64,000 bases of DNA. It comes from Agarivorans sp. Alg241-V36 (GTDB taxonomy: Bacteria; Pseudomonadota; Gammaproteobacteria; Enterobacterales; Celerinatantimonadaceae). The notes beneath the pieces are model-generated. The model did no database searches and was not told the origin of the DNA. It worked only from the letters and a program-made list of their open reading frames with translations. The stretch covers positions 62,001-126,000 of the forward strand of contig NZ_UNRE01000010.1 of the NCBI RefSeq assembly GCF_900537085.1, written 5' to 3'. The position numbers and the translations under genes are program-made. How positions within the stretch are numbered: position 1 is the stretch's first letter; each line of letters starts with the position of its first letter. Shown here in pieces: positions 28,744 to 39,820 of this stretch.

Positions 28744-31461
28744 ATGATTAGTAAATTAGTAACAAAAATCGTTGGTACTCGAAACGACCGTACCATCAAA
28801 AAAATGCGCAAAGTAGTGAATACTATTAATGCGCTAGAGCCTGAATACGAAAAGTTGTCTGCTGAAGAGATTAAAGCTAAGGCGGGCGAATTTAGGGAGC
28901 GCTTAGAAAAAGGCGAAACGCTTGAAGCGATTCTTCCCGAAGCTTTTGCTGTGGTGCGCGAAGCATCAAAGCGGGTATTTGAAATGCGCCATTTTGATGT
29001 GCAAATGTTGGGCGGTATGGTGCTCAACGACAACAAAATTGCTGAAATGCGCACCGGTGAAGGTAAAACCCTCACCGCTACCTTGCCTGCTTATTTAAAT
29101 GGTGTAACCGGTAAAGGTGTTCACGTTATTACTGTGAATGACTACCTTGCCCAGCGTGATGCCGATTGGAACCGACCATTATTTGAATACTTAGGTTTAA
29201 GTGTTGCGGTAAACATATCGGGAATGGACCATGAAGCTAAGAACGCCGCTTATGCAGCTGACATTACTTATGGCACAAACAACGAGTTTGGCTTCGATTA
29301 CCTACGCGACAACATGGCGTTTGCACCAGAGCAGCGTGTACAGCGCCCGTTAAACTACGCAGTAGTGGATGAAGTGGATTCAATTTTGATTGATGAAGCG
29401 CGTACTCCGCTGATTATTTCAGGCCCAGCTGAAGATAGCTCTGAGCTATATAAGCAGATTAACGACATTATTCCGCTGTTGGTTCGCCAAGAGGAAGAAG
29501 ACACCGAAGAGCTTATTGGCGATGGTCACTTCACTCTTGATGAAAAGAACAAGCAGGTTCACTTAACTGAAAACGGCCAGATTTTCGTTGAAGAAACCAT
29601 GCAGCAACGTGGCTTGCTAGAAGATGGCGATTCTTTGTATAACGCCGCTAACATTAGCTTGTTGCACCACGTTAATGCTGGTTTGCGCGCTCATACATTG
29701 TTTGAGCGTAATGTTGATTACATTGTTAGTGAAACTAACGAGATTGTTATCGTTGATGAGCACACTGGCCGTACTATGCCAGGGCGTCGTTGGTCTGAAG
29801 GCTTACACCAAGCTGTTGAAGCTAAAGAAGGCGTGCCAATTCAAAACGAAAACCAAACGCTGGCATCAATTACCTTCCAGAACTACTTCCGTTTATACGA
29901 CAAGCTTTCGGGCATGACCGGTACCGCGGATACAGAAGCGTTTGAATTCCAATCTATCTATGGTTTAGACACCGTTGTTGTGCCTACTAACAAGCCAATG
30001 GTACGTGATGACCAAGGCGACTTAGTTTACTTAACTGCGGAAGAAAAATACCAAGCGATTATCAACGATATTCGCGAGTGTGTGAAAGCTGAGCGCCCAG
30101 TGTTAGTGGGTACAGTTTCGATTGAGAACTCAGAGCTGCTTTCTAATATTCTTAACAAAGAAAAAATTAAGCATAACGTGCTTAACGCTAAGTTCCATGA
30201 AAAAGAAGCCGACATTGTTGCCGAAGCTGGTGTGGCTGGTGCGGTCACAATTGCAACCAACATGGCCGGTCGTGGTACCGACATAGTATTGGGTGGTAAC
30301 TTACAAGTTGAAATTAGTGCTCTAGGTGAAAACCCAAGCGAGCAGCAATTAGCTGAAGTTAAGCAAAAATGGCAACAGCGCCACGATGCGGTATTAGCTG
30401 CAGGTGGTTTGCATATTATTGGTACCGAGCGTCATGAATCTCGCCGTATCGATAATCAGCTGCGTGGTCGTTCTGGTCGTCAAGGTGATGCAGGCTCAAC
30501 CCGCTTCTACTTGTCGATGGAAGATAGCTTAATGCGCATCTTCGCTTCTGACAGAGTGACCGGGATGATGAAGAAGCTGGGCATGGAAGAAGGCGAAGCC
30601 ATCGAGCATCCATGGGTGACGCGCGCTATCGAAAACGCACAGCGTAAAGTTGAAGGGCGTAACTTCGACGTACGTAAGTCATTGCTTGAATTTGATGACG
30701 TTGCGAATGACCAACGTAAAGTGGTTTATGAGCAACGAAATGACTTGATGGATAGCGATAGCATTTCAGAAACCATAGAAGTGATTCGTGAAGATGTTTA
30801 TTCCTCGGTTATTGATGAGTACATTCCACCGCAATCTCTTGAAGAAATGTGGCAAGTAAGCGAGCTAGAGCAGCGCTTGAAGAGTGATTTCGGCCTAAAC
30901 CTTCCTATTCAACAGTGGTTGGATGAAGATGATAAGTTACACGAAGACAAGCTTCGCGAAAAAATTCTCGAAGCCGCAATAGCTGACTACCAACTGAAAA
31001 TTGACAAAGTTGGTGCTGATCCGATTAAGCAGTTTGAAAAATCGGTGATGTTGCAGACCTTAGATCAACTTTGGAAAGAGCACTTGGCGGCGATGGATCA
31101 TCTACGCCAAGGTATTCACTTACGTGGTTACGCTCAGAAGAACCCTAAGCAAGAATACAAGCGAGAGTCTTACGAATTGTTTACCCAAATGCTGGAAGCG
31201 CTCAAACTTGATGTAGTAAGTATTTTGAGCCGTGTTCAAGTGCAGGCACCAGAAGAAGTTGAAGCGATGGAAGCAAAGCGTCGTGAAGCAGAACAACGCG
31301 CTATGCAACTTCGCCAGCAACAAGCGGCTCAACAATCTGAAGAACAGGCCAGTGAACCGGGCAAAACGGTTATTCGTGAAGGGCAAAAAGTTGGTCGAAA
31401 CGATCCTTGCCCATGTGGCTCAGGTAAAAAGTACAAGCAATGTCATGGTAAGCTTTCTTAA
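28744..31461 (+). CDS. secA: Preprotein translocase ATPase SecA
   Basis: The motor of the Sec export pathway, which drives unfolded preproteins through SecYEG. The 905-residue protein has Walker [19 protein letters not shown], Walker [16 protein letters not shown], the preprotein cross-linking domain, the helicase motif [11 protein letters not shown] and [15 protein letters not shown]. The C-terminal zinc-binding SEC-C tail ([14 protein letters not shown]) binds SecB and phospholipids. A strong terminator follows. There is no SecM-like gene upstream. Confidence 0.98.
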   Translation: MISKLVTKIVGTRNDRTIKKMRKVVNTINALEPEYEKLSAEEIKAKAGEFRERLEKGETLEAILPEAFAVVREASKRVFEMRHFDVQMLGGMVLNDNKIAEMRTGEGKTLTATLPAYLNGVTGKGVHVITVNDYLAQRDADWNRPLFEYLGLSVAVNISGMDHEAKNAAYAADITYGTNNEFGFDYLRDNMAFAPEQRVQRPLNYAVVDEVDSILIDEARTPLIISGPAEDSSELYKQINDIIPLLVRQEEEDTEELIGDGHFTLDEKNKQVHLTENGQIFVEETMQQRGLLEDGDSLYNAANISLLHHVNAGLRAHTLFERNVDYIVSETNEIVIVDEHTGRTMPGRRWSEGLHQAVEAKEGVPIQNENQTLASITFQNYFRLYDKLSGMTGTADTEAFEFQSIYGLDTVVVPTNKPMVRDDQGDLVYLTAEEKYQAIINDIRECVKAERPVLVGTVSIENSELLSNILNKEKIKHNVLNAKFHEKEADIVAEAGVAGAVTIATNMAGRGTDIVLGGNLQVEISALGENPSEQQLAEVKQKWQQRHDAVLAAGGLHIIGTERHESRRIDNQLRGRSGRQGDAGSTRFYLSMEDSLMRIFASDRVTGMMKKLGMEEGEAIEHPWVTRAIENAQRKVEGRNFDVRKSLLEFDDVANDQRKVVYEQRNDLMDSDSISETIEVIREDVYSSVIDEYIPPQSLEEMWQVSELEQRLKSDFGLNLPIQQWLDEDDKLHEDKLREKILEAAIADYQLKIDKVGADPIKQFEKSVMLQTLDQLWKEHLAAMDHLRQGIHLRGYAQKNPKQEYKRESYELFTQMLEALKLDVVSILSRVQVQAPEEVEAMEAKRREAEQRAMQLRQQQAAQQSEEQASEPGKTVIREGQKVGRNDPCPCGSGKKYKQCHGKLS

Positions 31462-31477
31462 AGCATAGTTTGGCAAC

Positions 31478-31507
31478 AAAAAAGGAGAGCTAAGGCTCTC
31501 CTTTTTT
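31478..31507 (+). terminator. Rho-independent terminator after secA
   Basis: The A-tract, GGAGAGC (31484-31490), four-base loop TAAG, GCTCTCC (31495-31501) and a T6 run form a compact, strong terminator. It separates secA from mutT. Confidence 0.9.
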
Positions 31508-31527
31508 ATTAACTCAAGGAGGATTCA

Positions 31528-31932
31528 GTGAAGGTAGTTAAAGTAGCTGTAGGCGTAATTGTAAAGGGCGATGAGATCTTACTTAGCCTGCGTAACCCAC
31601 AACAGCATCAAGGCGGTAAATGGGAGTTTCCCGGAGGTAAAGTTGAAGCTGGAGAGCAAACCGTGGACGCTTTGGCGAGAGAGTTACAAGAAGAACTGTT
31701 GATTAACATTGATAAAACTAGCTGTAAGCCGCTTATTCGTGTTGAGCACGATTACGGTGACAAGCAGGTATGCTTAGATGTTTATACGCTTACTCGCTTC
31801 GAGGGAGAGCCTCAGGGCGCAGAACAACAAGACATTCGTTGGGTTAGCAGAGGTGAATTAGTTAACTTACAATTTCCTGATGCGAATGAGCCTATTTTGT
31901 CGCAAATTTTAAAGCCCGACTTTTTAGTTTAG
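31528..31932 (+). CDS. mutT: 8-oxo-dGTP diphosphatase MutT (Nudix hydrolase)
   Basis: Removes oxidised dGTP from the nucleotide pool and so prevents A-to-C transversions. The 134-residue protein starts at a GTG with AAGGAGG six bases upstream. The Nudix box is GGKVEAGEQTVDALARELQEELLI; the usual Gly near its end (EEVGI in E. coli MutT) is Leu here, while the RELQEE metal-binding core is complete. The gene ends two bases before the convergent yacG. Confidence 0.9.
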   Translation: MKVVKVAVGVIVKGDEILLSLRNPQQHQGGKWEFPGGKVEAGEQTVDALARELQEELLINIDKTSCKPLIRVEHDYGDKQVCLDVYTLTRFEGEPQGAEQQDIRWVSRGELVNLQFPDANEPILSQILKPDFLV

Positions 31933-31934
31933 GT

Positions 31935-32135
31935 TTAAAACTCCCAACTATCGGGTTTATCTTCGTCTTCTTGCAGGTTTTGTCCTGCAATGTACTTTTC
32001 TTCGTTGGCCCACTCGCCAAGATCGATAAGTTTGCAACGTTCACTGCAAAAGGGTCTAAATTCACTGGATGGCTGCCAAATTACTTTAGCGTTACAGGTA
32101 GGGCATTTTACGGTGGCTTGGTTTTTGGTTTTCAT
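31935..32135 (-). CDS. yacG: DNA gyrase inhibitor YacG (zinc-binding)
   Basis: A 66-residue protein with a four-cysteine zinc site: [10 protein letters not shown] and [17 protein letters not shown]. In E. coli YacG binds GyrB and inhibits gyrase. It is the last gene of the minus-strand pil-coaE-zapD-yacG series and overlaps the zapD stop by one base. Confidence 0.93.
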   Translation of the reverse strand: MKTKNQATVKCPTCNAKVIWQPSSEFRPFCSERCKLIDLGEWANEEKYIAGQNLQEDEDKPDSWEF

Positions 32136-32875
32136 TAAGCAATTTTACAACAATAGAGACGGCAAGGAATGTCTTCAATATCTTGGTTTGAAGCACTGAT
32201 GAATTTGATGGCGAAGCGGTGTTTGTGTCCACTCACCGTTGGGTAACATTGATATTCGGTATCTACTTCAATTCGCAACAAACCACAATCGGCGGCCACA
32301 CCTTGATAAAAGCCTTTGTGAGCCATCACTTCAATATCACTGCGTTGTTCTCTAAGAAGCTTAAGCAGGTGGCTAATTGCTTCTGCCACTAATTGTAAAG
32401 GGCTTAACCATTGCTGAACTTGTTGGTTAATTTGGGCTTGAGGCTGATTTAGCCATAAATGTAAGTAGGGCAGATCGAAACTGCTGTTGCCACCGGGCAA
32501 GCATAAGCGCTGGCGGATGCTTGCTAATAGACGATCATTTTTTAGATGATCCGATACCCGAGCGTGTTTAGAAATAGCAGCAATTAAAGTCTTAACTTGT
32601 AATAGTAGTTCTTCTATTTTGCTGGTATCCACATTGGGCATAGAGGCCCAATGGTCGAGTTTTTCTGCTTGCTTAGCCAAATCTTTGAGAAGATCAGCCC
32701 GCCACTCACAGCGCTCTAGTACTTCAGATACTTCAAATAGTACACGGAAGAACTGTTGTTGCTGTAATGGGTGTTGCAGAGCTTTAGAAAGCATGAGTTG
32801 TTCGAACAGTTGCTCTAAGCGTAAGTAATTTCGTACTTTTTCGTTTAAAGGGTGCTCAAAGATCAATGCGGTCAT
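32135..32875 (-). CDS. zapD: Cell division protein ZapD
   Basis: A cytoplasmic protein that bundles FtsZ filaments by binding the FtsZ C-terminal peptide. The 246-residue protein starts [27 protein letters not shown] and contains the [18 protein letters not shown] segment typical of the family. It lies between coaE and yacG, as in E. coli, and its stop overlaps the yacG start. Confidence 0.94.
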   Translation of the reverse strand: MTALIFEHPLNEKVRNYLRLEQLFEQLMLSKALQHPLQQQQFFRVLFEVSEVLERCEWRADLLKDLAKQAEKLDHWASMPNVDTSKIEELLLQVKTLIAAISKHARVSDHLKNDRLLASIRQRLCLPGGNSSFDLPYLHLWLNQPQAQINQQVQQWLSPLQLVAEAISHLLKLLREQRSDIEVMAHKGFYQGVAADCGLLRIEVDTEYQCYPTVSGHKHRFAIKFISASNQDIEDIPCRLYCCKIA

Positions 32876-32934
32876 AGCGGCTCAAATTCACAGCTGTTTA
32901 GGATAGTATCTAAACTAGTGTAACCATTGAACGA

Positions 32935-33537
32935 TCAACTGTCATGGCTTTTGGTGATATCGAGATAGAATTGGTGTAAATCAGCCACCTTTCGTTTAAG
33001 GCTATTGAGGTCACTGTTGTTCTCGATAACATCGTCTGCGGCTTGCAGTTTTAGTTCTCGGCTCATTTGGGCATCAACAATTTGTTGCGCCTGCTGTTTG
33101 TCCACTCCATCACGCGCCATGGTTCGACTAATTTGAATATCAATGGGGGTGTCTATAACTAAAACGCGATCGACTAGCTGATTAAGTTTGTTTTCTAATA
33201 GCAGAGGCGCAACCAGTACCTTGTATGCGCTCTTAGCTTGCTCAAGTTGTCGCAGCATCTCTTGTCGAATTAAGGGGTGTACTAGGGCATTTAGCCATTC
33301 TTTCTGTTGCTGCTGAGCAAATATTATCTCGCGCAGTTTACTGCGGTTTAATGAGCCATCAGCAAGCAGAATAGTTTTACCAAAATGCTCTGATATTTTG
33401 GCTAGAGCAGGTTGATTTGGCTCGACCACTTGGCGCGCAACAATATCAGCATCAACAATCTCAATACCAAACTCTTCGAATAGTTGTGATACTTGGCTTT
33501 TACCGCTGGCAATACCGCCAGTTAAGCCAACTATCAT
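32935..33537 (-). CDS. coaE: Dephospho-CoA kinase CoaE
   Basis: Catalyses the last step of coenzyme A synthesis, phosphorylating the ribose 3'-OH of dephospho-CoA. The 200-residue protein starts MIVGLTGGIASGKSQV, which includes the P-loop, and has the VDADIVARQVVEP and LVAPLLLENKL segments. I start it at ATG 33537, which overlaps the pilD stop as ATGA; the ten upstream codons lie inside pilD and are not family-like. Confidence 0.95.
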   Translation of the reverse strand: MIVGLTGGIASGKSQVSQLFEEFGIEIVDADIVARQVVEPNQPALAKISEHFGKTILLADGSLNRSKLREIIFAQQQQKEWLNALVHPLIRQEMLRQLEQAKSAYKVLVAPLLLENKLNQLVDRVLVIDTPIDIQISRTMARDGVDKQQAQQIVDAQMSRELKLQAADDVIENNSDLNSLKRKVADLHQFYLDITKSHDS

Positions 33538-34424
33538 GAAGCAATACCAAGGTAGGAGAAATACCAAGCGTGAATCGCTTCACCAAAAAATAAGTAGCAA
33601 GCACCGCCTAAAGCTAGGTAGGGGCCAAAAGGAATTGCTTGCCCTTGTTTGTTTTTACCCAGGGCGATAAGGCTAATGCCAATAAGCGCGCCAGCAAAGG
33701 ATGAAAGTAAGATTGTTAGTGGTAGGGCTTGCCAGCCAAACCAAGCGCCTATCATCGCTAGCAGTTTAAAGTCGCCATAACCCATGCCTTCTTTACCGGT
33801 TAATAGCTTAAACAGCCAAAACAGGCTCCACAAAAAGCCATAGCCAATAGCTGCGCCCAATACTGCATCATTTAGGCTAACAAAACCGGAATTTAGGTTT
33901 ATCAGTAAGCCTAGCCACAAGGTGGGTAAAGTAAGCTGATCAGGCAAATACATGGTGTCTAAATCAATAAGTGTTAGACACAGCAAGATGATGCAAAACA
34001 AGCTAGCAAATACGAAGGGTAAAGTAAGGCCAAACTGCCACCAACATGCCAAGGTTAAGCCAGCAGCTGCAAGCTCAACTAGAGGATAACGAACACTGAT
34101 GGGGTTGGCGCAATTAGCGCATTTACCTCGAAGGACTAGCCAGCTTATAACTGGAATATTTTGCCAGGCGGTAATTAAGCTTTTGCACTTGGGGCAGGCT
34201 GAGCGTGGCAGCATCAGGTTATATACTTCTGCGGCGTTTGTCTCTGAGGCCTGACTGCCTGAGAGTTCATCAGCTAAAAAACTGCGACATTCACTTTTCC
34301 ACTGTCGCTCAAGCATGATGGGCAAGCGATGAATCACTACGTTTAGAAAAGAGCCTATGCACAAGGCGATTAAAAGGCAGAAACCCAGCGCAGTGGCTGG
34401 GTAGAGTTCAATAAAACTAAACAT
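33534..34424 (-). CDS. pilD: Type IV prepilin peptidase / N-methyltransferase
   Basis: An inner-membrane aspartic protease that cleaves the leader of PilA-type prepilins and methylates the new N-terminal Phe. The 296-residue protein has a cytoplasmic zinc loop with two CxxC pairs (CPKCKSLI and CANCANPI) and eight membrane helices. The catalytic Asp residues are in LIDLDTMYLPD and GYGDFK. The substrate gene pilA is at 37475-37933 in the same series. It may also serve a type II secretion system elsewhere, which cannot be seen here. Confidence 0.95.
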   Translation of the reverse strand: MFSFIELYPATALGFCLLIALCIGSFLNVVIHRLPIMLERQWKSECRSFLADELSGSQASETNAAEVYNLMLPRSACPKCKSLITAWQNIPVISWLVLRGKCANCANPISVRYPLVELAAAGLTLACWWQFGLTLPFVFASLFCIILLCLTLIDLDTMYLPDQLTLPTLWLGLLINLNSGFVSLNDAVLGAAIGYGFLWSLFWLFKLLTGKEGMGYGDFKLLAMIGAWFGWQALPLTILLSSFAGALIGISLIALGKNKQGQAIPFGPYLALGGACYLFFGEAIHAWYFSYLGIAS

Positions 34425-34426
34425 GT

Positions 34427-35677
34427 TTAACTAACTACTGATCCAAGTTTGAAGATAGGTAAGTACATGGCAATTACCATACCACCAACCAGCACGCCTA
34501 GCACAGCCATAATTAACGGTTCAATTAAGCTGGTTAAGCCATCTACCGCATCATCTACCTGTTGCTCATAAATGTTGGCTACTTTGTCTAACATGCTATC
34601 AAGTGAGCCTGATTCTTCACCAATCATCACCATCTGAGTCACCATGTCGGGGAATAGGTCTACGGTGCGCATAGCTACGTTCATTTGCATACCGCCTGTC
34701 ACCTCAATGCGAATCGCGTCTACCGCATTGCGATAAACCACGTTTCCTGAAGCGCCAGAGGCCGACTTTAAGGCGTCTATTAGTGGAATACCTGCTGCAA
34801 AGGTAGTGGACAAGGTACGGGCAAAGCGCGCCATTGCGGCTTTGTGTAAAATTGGGTTGATTACTGGAATTTTTAGAATGAATCTGTCGGTAGCGTCTTT
34901 AACTGCTTGAGAGCGCCTAAAGGCTTGTACATAGCCATAACCAAGTGCGAATATCCCACCAAATATATAGGGCCAATAATCTTGCAAGAAGCGAGAGATT
35001 GCAATTACAAACTGGGTGAAAGCCGGGAGTTCAGCTCCAAAACTGGCGAAGATTTCCTCAAACTGAGGAATTACAAATAGCAGCAAGATAGTCGTTACAA
35101 TAATAGCCACAATGATTACTGAAACCGGGTAAAACAATGCCTTTTTAATTTTTGATTTAAGCGCTTCGGCTTTTTCTTTATATATCGCGACGCGATCATA
35201 AATGGTTTCTAAGGCACCACTTTGCTCTCCAGCCTCAATTAAATCGCAGTAGAGCTGGTCAAAATATAGGGGATGTTTGCGTAAGGTTTCGGAAAGTGCG
35301 GTACCGGACTCTACTTCTGCGGCAATTTCGGCAATTAACTCTCGCATTGCCGGCTTTTCTACGCTTTTAGAAATAATGTTGAAGCTTTGTACTAGTGGTA
35401 CACCGGCTTGCAACATGGTGGCGATTTGCCGTGATACCACAGCAATGTCCATTGGCTGGATCTTGTTACCCATCTTGCTAAGAAAACTTTCGGTTTTCTT
35501 TTTGGTTTTAGTAACCGTAATGCCTTGGCGCTTTAATTCTGCTTTAACTTGGCTAATGGTTTCAGCTTGGTACTCGCCGCTAACTTTGGCGCCTTTGCGA
35601 TTAACCCCACTCCAAGAGTAAGCATTGATTTTTTTTGCTGCAATTTTTCGTTTATTGGTAGTACTTGCGGTAGCCAT
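34427..35677 (-). CDS. pilC: Type IV pilus inner-membrane platform protein PilC
   Basis: The polytopic membrane protein that links the assembly ATPase to the growing pilus. The 416-residue protein has two GspF domains (about 72-195 and 275-397; for example MLQAGVPLVQSFNIISKSVE and FAAGIPLIDALKSASGASGN) and three membrane helices. AAGGAT precedes the ATG. It begins 87 bases after pilB and ends two bases before pilD. Confidence 0.95.
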   Translation of the reverse strand: MATASTTNKRKIAAKKINAYSWSGVNRKGAKVSGEYQAETISQVKAELKRQGITVTKTKKKTESFLSKMGNKIQPMDIAVVSRQIATMLQAGVPLVQSFNIISKSVEKPAMRELIAEIAAEVESGTALSETLRKHPLYFDQLYCDLIEAGEQSGALETIYDRVAIYKEKAEALKSKIKKALFYPVSVIIVAIIVTTILLLFVIPQFEEIFASFGAELPAFTQFVIAISRFLQDYWPYIFGGIFALGYGYVQAFRRSQAVKDATDRFILKIPVINPILHKAAMARFARTLSTTFAAGIPLIDALKSASGASGNVVYRNAVDAIRIEVTGGMQMNVAMRTVDLFPDMVTQMVMIGEESGSLDSMLDKVANIYEQQVDDAVDGLTSLIEPLIMAVLGVLVGGMVIAMYLPIFKLGSVVS

Positions 35678-35764
35678 AACATCCTTGCTAAGAAAATACG
35701 CTCAAAGCGGCAATAAAGTAATTAATTAAACTTATCAGATCTTTAGTGACAGAGAAGAAAACAC

Positions 35765-37468
35765 TTATACATTTGTGACCCGCTCTACTTCTGAAAGGCT
35801 AGTTACGCCTAACCGGGCTTTTTCGAGGGCGGACATCCGTAGTGAATACATGCCTTCTTTGACAGCTCGCTCAGCGATTTCGATAGAGTTACCTTCAGCC
35901 ATAATAATCTTGGAGATATTGGTACTCATAGGCATTACCTCATAAATACCTACTCGACCTTTATAACCGCCGGTGCACTCATCACAACCTACCGGTTCAA
36001 ATAACTTTACTCCGGCATCTAGTTGCTCTTGGCTAAAACCAATTTTAGGTAGTAACTCTGCTTCTAGCATCTTGGGCTTTTTGCACTTATCGCATAACCG
36101 TCGAGCTAGTCGCTGGGCAATAATTAGACTTACTGAAGAGGCAATATTAAAAGCGGGTACACCCATGTTCAGTAAACGGGTTAAGGTTTCTGCCGCAGAG
36201 TTAGTGTGCAGTGTAGACAATACCAAGTGACCGGTTTGGGCTGCTTTAATTGAGATTTCGGCTGTTTCTAAATCTCGAATCTCACCCACCATTACAATAT
36301 CAGGATCCTGACGAAGGAAAGCCCGCAGCGCGCTTGCGAAAGTCATTCCCGCTTTGTTATTGATTTGTACTTGGTTAACCCCAGGTAGGTTAATTTCTAC
36401 CGGGTCTTCCGCTGTTGATATGTTAGTTTCAACGGTATTAAGAATATTAAGGCCAGTATACAACGAAACCGTTTTACCCGAACCAGTAGGCCCAGTAACT
36501 AGAATCATCCCTTGCGGACGAGCTAGAGCATCTAAATAGAGTTTTTTTTGTTTATCGTCATAACCAAGAATATCAATATTTAGGTTAGCAGCAGAAGAGT
36601 CGAGAATACGAATTACAATCTTCTCTCCCCACATGGTGGGAAGGGAGTTAACCCGCATATCAATGGCTTTATTACGCCCGGTTTTTAATTTGATGCGACC
36701 ATCTTGAGGTAAGCGTCGCTCGGCAATATCCATACGCGCCATTACTTTAAGGCGGGCTGAGAAGCGGTTAGCTAAATTAATGGGAGGACTCGCAATTTCA
36801 TGCAAGATACCGTCGATGCGAAAACGGATCCGGTATTTGTGCTCGTAGGGTTCAAAGTGTAAGTCGGAAGCTCCACGACGTATTGAGTCCATAAGAATTT
36901 TGTTGATATAAACAACAATTGGTGCATCGTCTTCTTTAGAGTTTTGCTTTTCGTCTAAACGAGAGCTTTCATCACTAACCTCTAAGTCACTAATATCATC
37001 GTCGGAGATATCACCTAGCTCTAAATCTGAGCCATCACTTACCAAAGCTTGAATAGCTTTTACTAGTTTGGTTTCTTCAACGAGCAAAGCTTCAACATGT
37101 AGTCCAAAACTAAAACCAAAGTCTTCTAAGGCTGTAACATTGCTGGGGTCAGCCATGGCAACATAAAGAGTTTGGTTTTGGCTATAAACAGGTAATACGT
37201 GGTGTTTGAAGATCAATTTTTCATTGAGGTAATCATGCGGTATTTCGCTAAGCTCAATAGCATCTAAATCTAATAGCGGGATACCAAATTGCGCTTCACA
37301 GAAGTCTGCCAACTCTTTGCTAGAGATAAATTTATTTTCAACAATTACTGTAGTAAACGCAGTTTGTTCTTGAACGCTACGCTTAAATAACTCTACTAGT
37401 TGTTCTTCTTTTCCTGGAAAAGAAACGGCCAAGCTAGATGCTAGGCCGTTGAGGTTAAATTTTGTCAT
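35765..37468 (-). CDS. pilB: Type IV pilus assembly ATPase PilB
   Basis: A hexameric cytoplasmic ATPase that powers pilus extension. The 567-residue protein has an N-terminal MshEN-like domain, an acidic linker at about 150-182, and the ATPase core with Walker A GPTGSGKT, the Asp-box, Walker B and the His-box. A zinc-binding four-Cys site (CDKC and CDEC) lies near the C terminus. It starts six bases after the pilA stop with only a weak Shine-Dalgarno, which may lower its output relative to pilin. Confidence 0.95.
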   Translation of the reverse strand: MTKFNLNGLASSLAVSFPGKEEQLVELFKRSVQEQTAFTTVIVENKFISSKELADFCEAQFGIPLLDLDAIELSEIPHDYLNEKLIFKHHVLPVYSQNQTLYVAMADPSNVTALEDFGFSFGLHVEALLVEETKLVKAIQALVSDGSDLELGDISDDDISDLEVSDESSRLDEKQNSKEDDAPIVVYINKILMDSIRRGASDLHFEPYEHKYRIRFRIDGILHEIASPPINLANRFSARLKVMARMDIAERRLPQDGRIKLKTGRNKAIDMRVNSLPTMWGEKIVIRILDSSAANLNIDILGYDDKQKKLYLDALARPQGMILVTGPTGSGKTVSLYTGLNILNTVETNISTAEDPVEINLPGVNQVQINNKAGMTFASALRAFLRQDPDIVMVGEIRDLETAEISIKAAQTGHLVLSTLHTNSAAETLTRLLNMGVPAFNIASSVSLIIAQRLARRLCDKCKKPKMLEAELLPKIGFSQEQLDAGVKLFEPVGCDECTGGYKGRVGIYEVMPMSTNISKIIMAEGNSIEIAERAVKEGMYSLRMSALEKARLGVTSLSEVERVTNV

Positions 37469-37474
37469 GTAGAT

Positions 37475-37933
37475 TTAACAAAGAGAGTTAGCACGACATG
37501 AACCAGTAGAGATATCCCAAGTGACTTGGCTATTGGCTGACACGGTAGCAACCATAATGTAAGTTACGCTGTTGAAAGTTGCTGAAGAACCCGTAGCTGT
37601 TAGCGTGTCACCAGACATTGAAACTGAAGCTACGTTTGTAGTATCAAATGCACCAGAGGCTGCGTTCGTGGCCGCGTTATCACAACTTGCTGCCGATGCA
37701 GAAGCTGTCGAAGTATAACCTCCGCTTTGTACACAAATTTCGTATGAGCTTTTAGCAGGACCTGCCGCAGCTACAACCTCAGTAAATTTCGCGCGTTGGG
37801 TGTAGGTTTGATAAGCAGGTAACGCTACTGCAGCCAAGATTGCCACAATCGCTACTACGATCATTAATTCAATTAGGGTAAAACCAGCTTGCTTGTTAGC
37901 TGCTTTGGCTTGAAGGTTTTGGATGGTTTTCAT
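37475..37933 (-). CDS. pilA: Major type IV pilin PilA
   Basis: A 152-residue prepilin with a 17-residue positively charged leader ending in Gly. PilD cleaves before Phe18, giving a mature protein that starts [20 protein letters not shown], with the essential Glu at mature position 5. The rest is an Ala/Ser/Thr-rich globular domain. A Cys pair in SCRANSLC at the very C terminus and two more Cys suggest disulfide loops. AAAGGAAAG precedes the ATG. I saw no clear sigma-54 site upstream. Confidence 0.94.
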   Translation of the reverse strand: MKTIQNLQAKAANKQAGFTLIELMIVVAIVAILAAVALPAYQTYTQRAKFTEVVAAAGPAKSSYEICVQSGGYTSTASASAASCDNAATNAASGAFDTTNVASVSMSGDTLTATGSSATFNSVTYIMVATVSANSQVTWDISTGSCRANSLC

Positions 37934-38142
37934 TGCGTCTTTCCTTTACACAAGTTTTTAGAAGTTATTCATTTACCGTTGTTTTGCTCAGAGTTGTGGC
38001 GAAACTTTTTTATTAGTTTCTACGTCCCTGATACCACGATGCTATAAATGAGTTTCACATTAAAGCATACGACTTAAAAAAGTATAGCTTTTATTGAAAA
38101 AAGGCAATGATATCGTGATCTTAGCAACACTTATAAAACTGC

Positions 38143-38166
38143 CTGTGTACATATAGGTGTACACAG
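38143..38166. repeat. Perfect inverted repeat between nadC and pilA
   Basis: CTGTGTACA (38143-38151) and TGTACACAG (38158-38166) are exact reverse complements separated by six bases. The repeat lies about 20 bases after the nadC stop and about 210 bases before the pilA start. It may be a nadC terminator (a short T-run follows on the minus strand) or an operator for pilA. Confidence 0.6.
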
Positions 38167-38187
38167 AGATGTTAGCATTAACATAAA

Positions 38188-39045
<858 letters not shown>

Positions 39046-39209
39046 TTAGCAGGAGGAGACAGTTCTTCAGTCTGTCACTTTAGTGAGGCGCATTTTAGCG
39101 CAGAAGTTCAGCACTTGCATGGTCAAATAAGCTGTTTATGCTAGACAATAGTTATTAACTTGGTTAGAAAGCTTAACAACTCTAATAATATGCTTGTGTG
39201 GAGCTACTC

Positions 39210-39746
39210 TTGCAGATAAAGCAACATCGATTGACTGGCGTTAAATGGCTAGGAAGTCAGTTCTATAACCAACGACCAAATGATGAGATTAGCCTACTGG
39301 TGATCCATTGTATTAGTCTGCCAGAAGGCTGTTATGGTTTACCGCATATCGATGAATTGTTTTGTGGAAAACTTGATTGCAGCGCAGACCCTAGCTTTAA
39401 TGACTTACAGGGCTTGGAAGTATCAGCTCACTTACTCATAGAGCGCGACGGAGGAGTGACCCAGTATGTCGATTTTGATAAACGAGCCTGGCATGCAGGA
39501 GTCTCTGGTTTCGAAGGTCGAAAAGGGTGTAACGATTTTGCTATTGGCATCGAGTTAGAAGGAACCGACTATAGTGAATATACCGAGCAGCAATACCAAA
39601 GTTTAATCAAGGTTAGTCAATTATTACTGCGCCACTATCCTAAACTCACTAAACAGCGCATTGTGGCGCACAGTGATATAGCACCCGGCAGAAAAACGGA
39701 CCCAGGTGATCATTTTGATTGGTCTAGTTACTTAAAAGCACTTTGA
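39210..39746 (+). CDS. ampD: 1,6-anhydro-N-acetylmuramyl-L-alanine amidase AmpD
   Basis: A cytoplasmic zinc amidase in peptidoglycan recycling. It cleaves the peptide from anhydro-muropeptides, and its loss induces AmpC beta-lactamase where AmpR is present. The protein is about 178 residues. The zinc-site segments are VIHCISLP, VAHSDIAPGRKTDPG (His and Asp) and the RAWHAGVS loop. The start is uncertain: TTG 39210 has GGAG six bases upstream, whereas GTG 39198 has no ribosome binding site. Confidence 0.92.
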   Translation: MQIKQHRLTGVKWLGSQFYNQRPNDEISLLVIHCISLPEGCYGLPHIDELFCGKLDCSADPSFNDLQGLEVSAHLLIERDGGVTQYVDFDKRAWHAGVSGFEGRKGCNDFAIGIELEGTDYSEYTEQQYQSLIKVSQLLLRHYPKLTKQRIVAHSDIAPGRKTDPGDHFDWSSYLKAL

Positions 39747-39820
39747 AGTCACTTGGTTTGCTTAGGTAATTAGCTTACTATTTGCAGGTCGGCTGACGTT
39801 TATGGAGTAAAATCAGCAAC

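Noticed and set aside
37934-38142. A sigma-54 promoter for pilA
   Set aside because: I looked for GG-N10-GC with TGGCAC-like flanks on the minus strand and found no acceptable match.
38143-38166. A TyrR box
   Set aside because: TyrR sites are TGTAAA-N6-TTTACA. The core here is TGTACA on both sides, and no aromatic amino-acid gene is adjacent.
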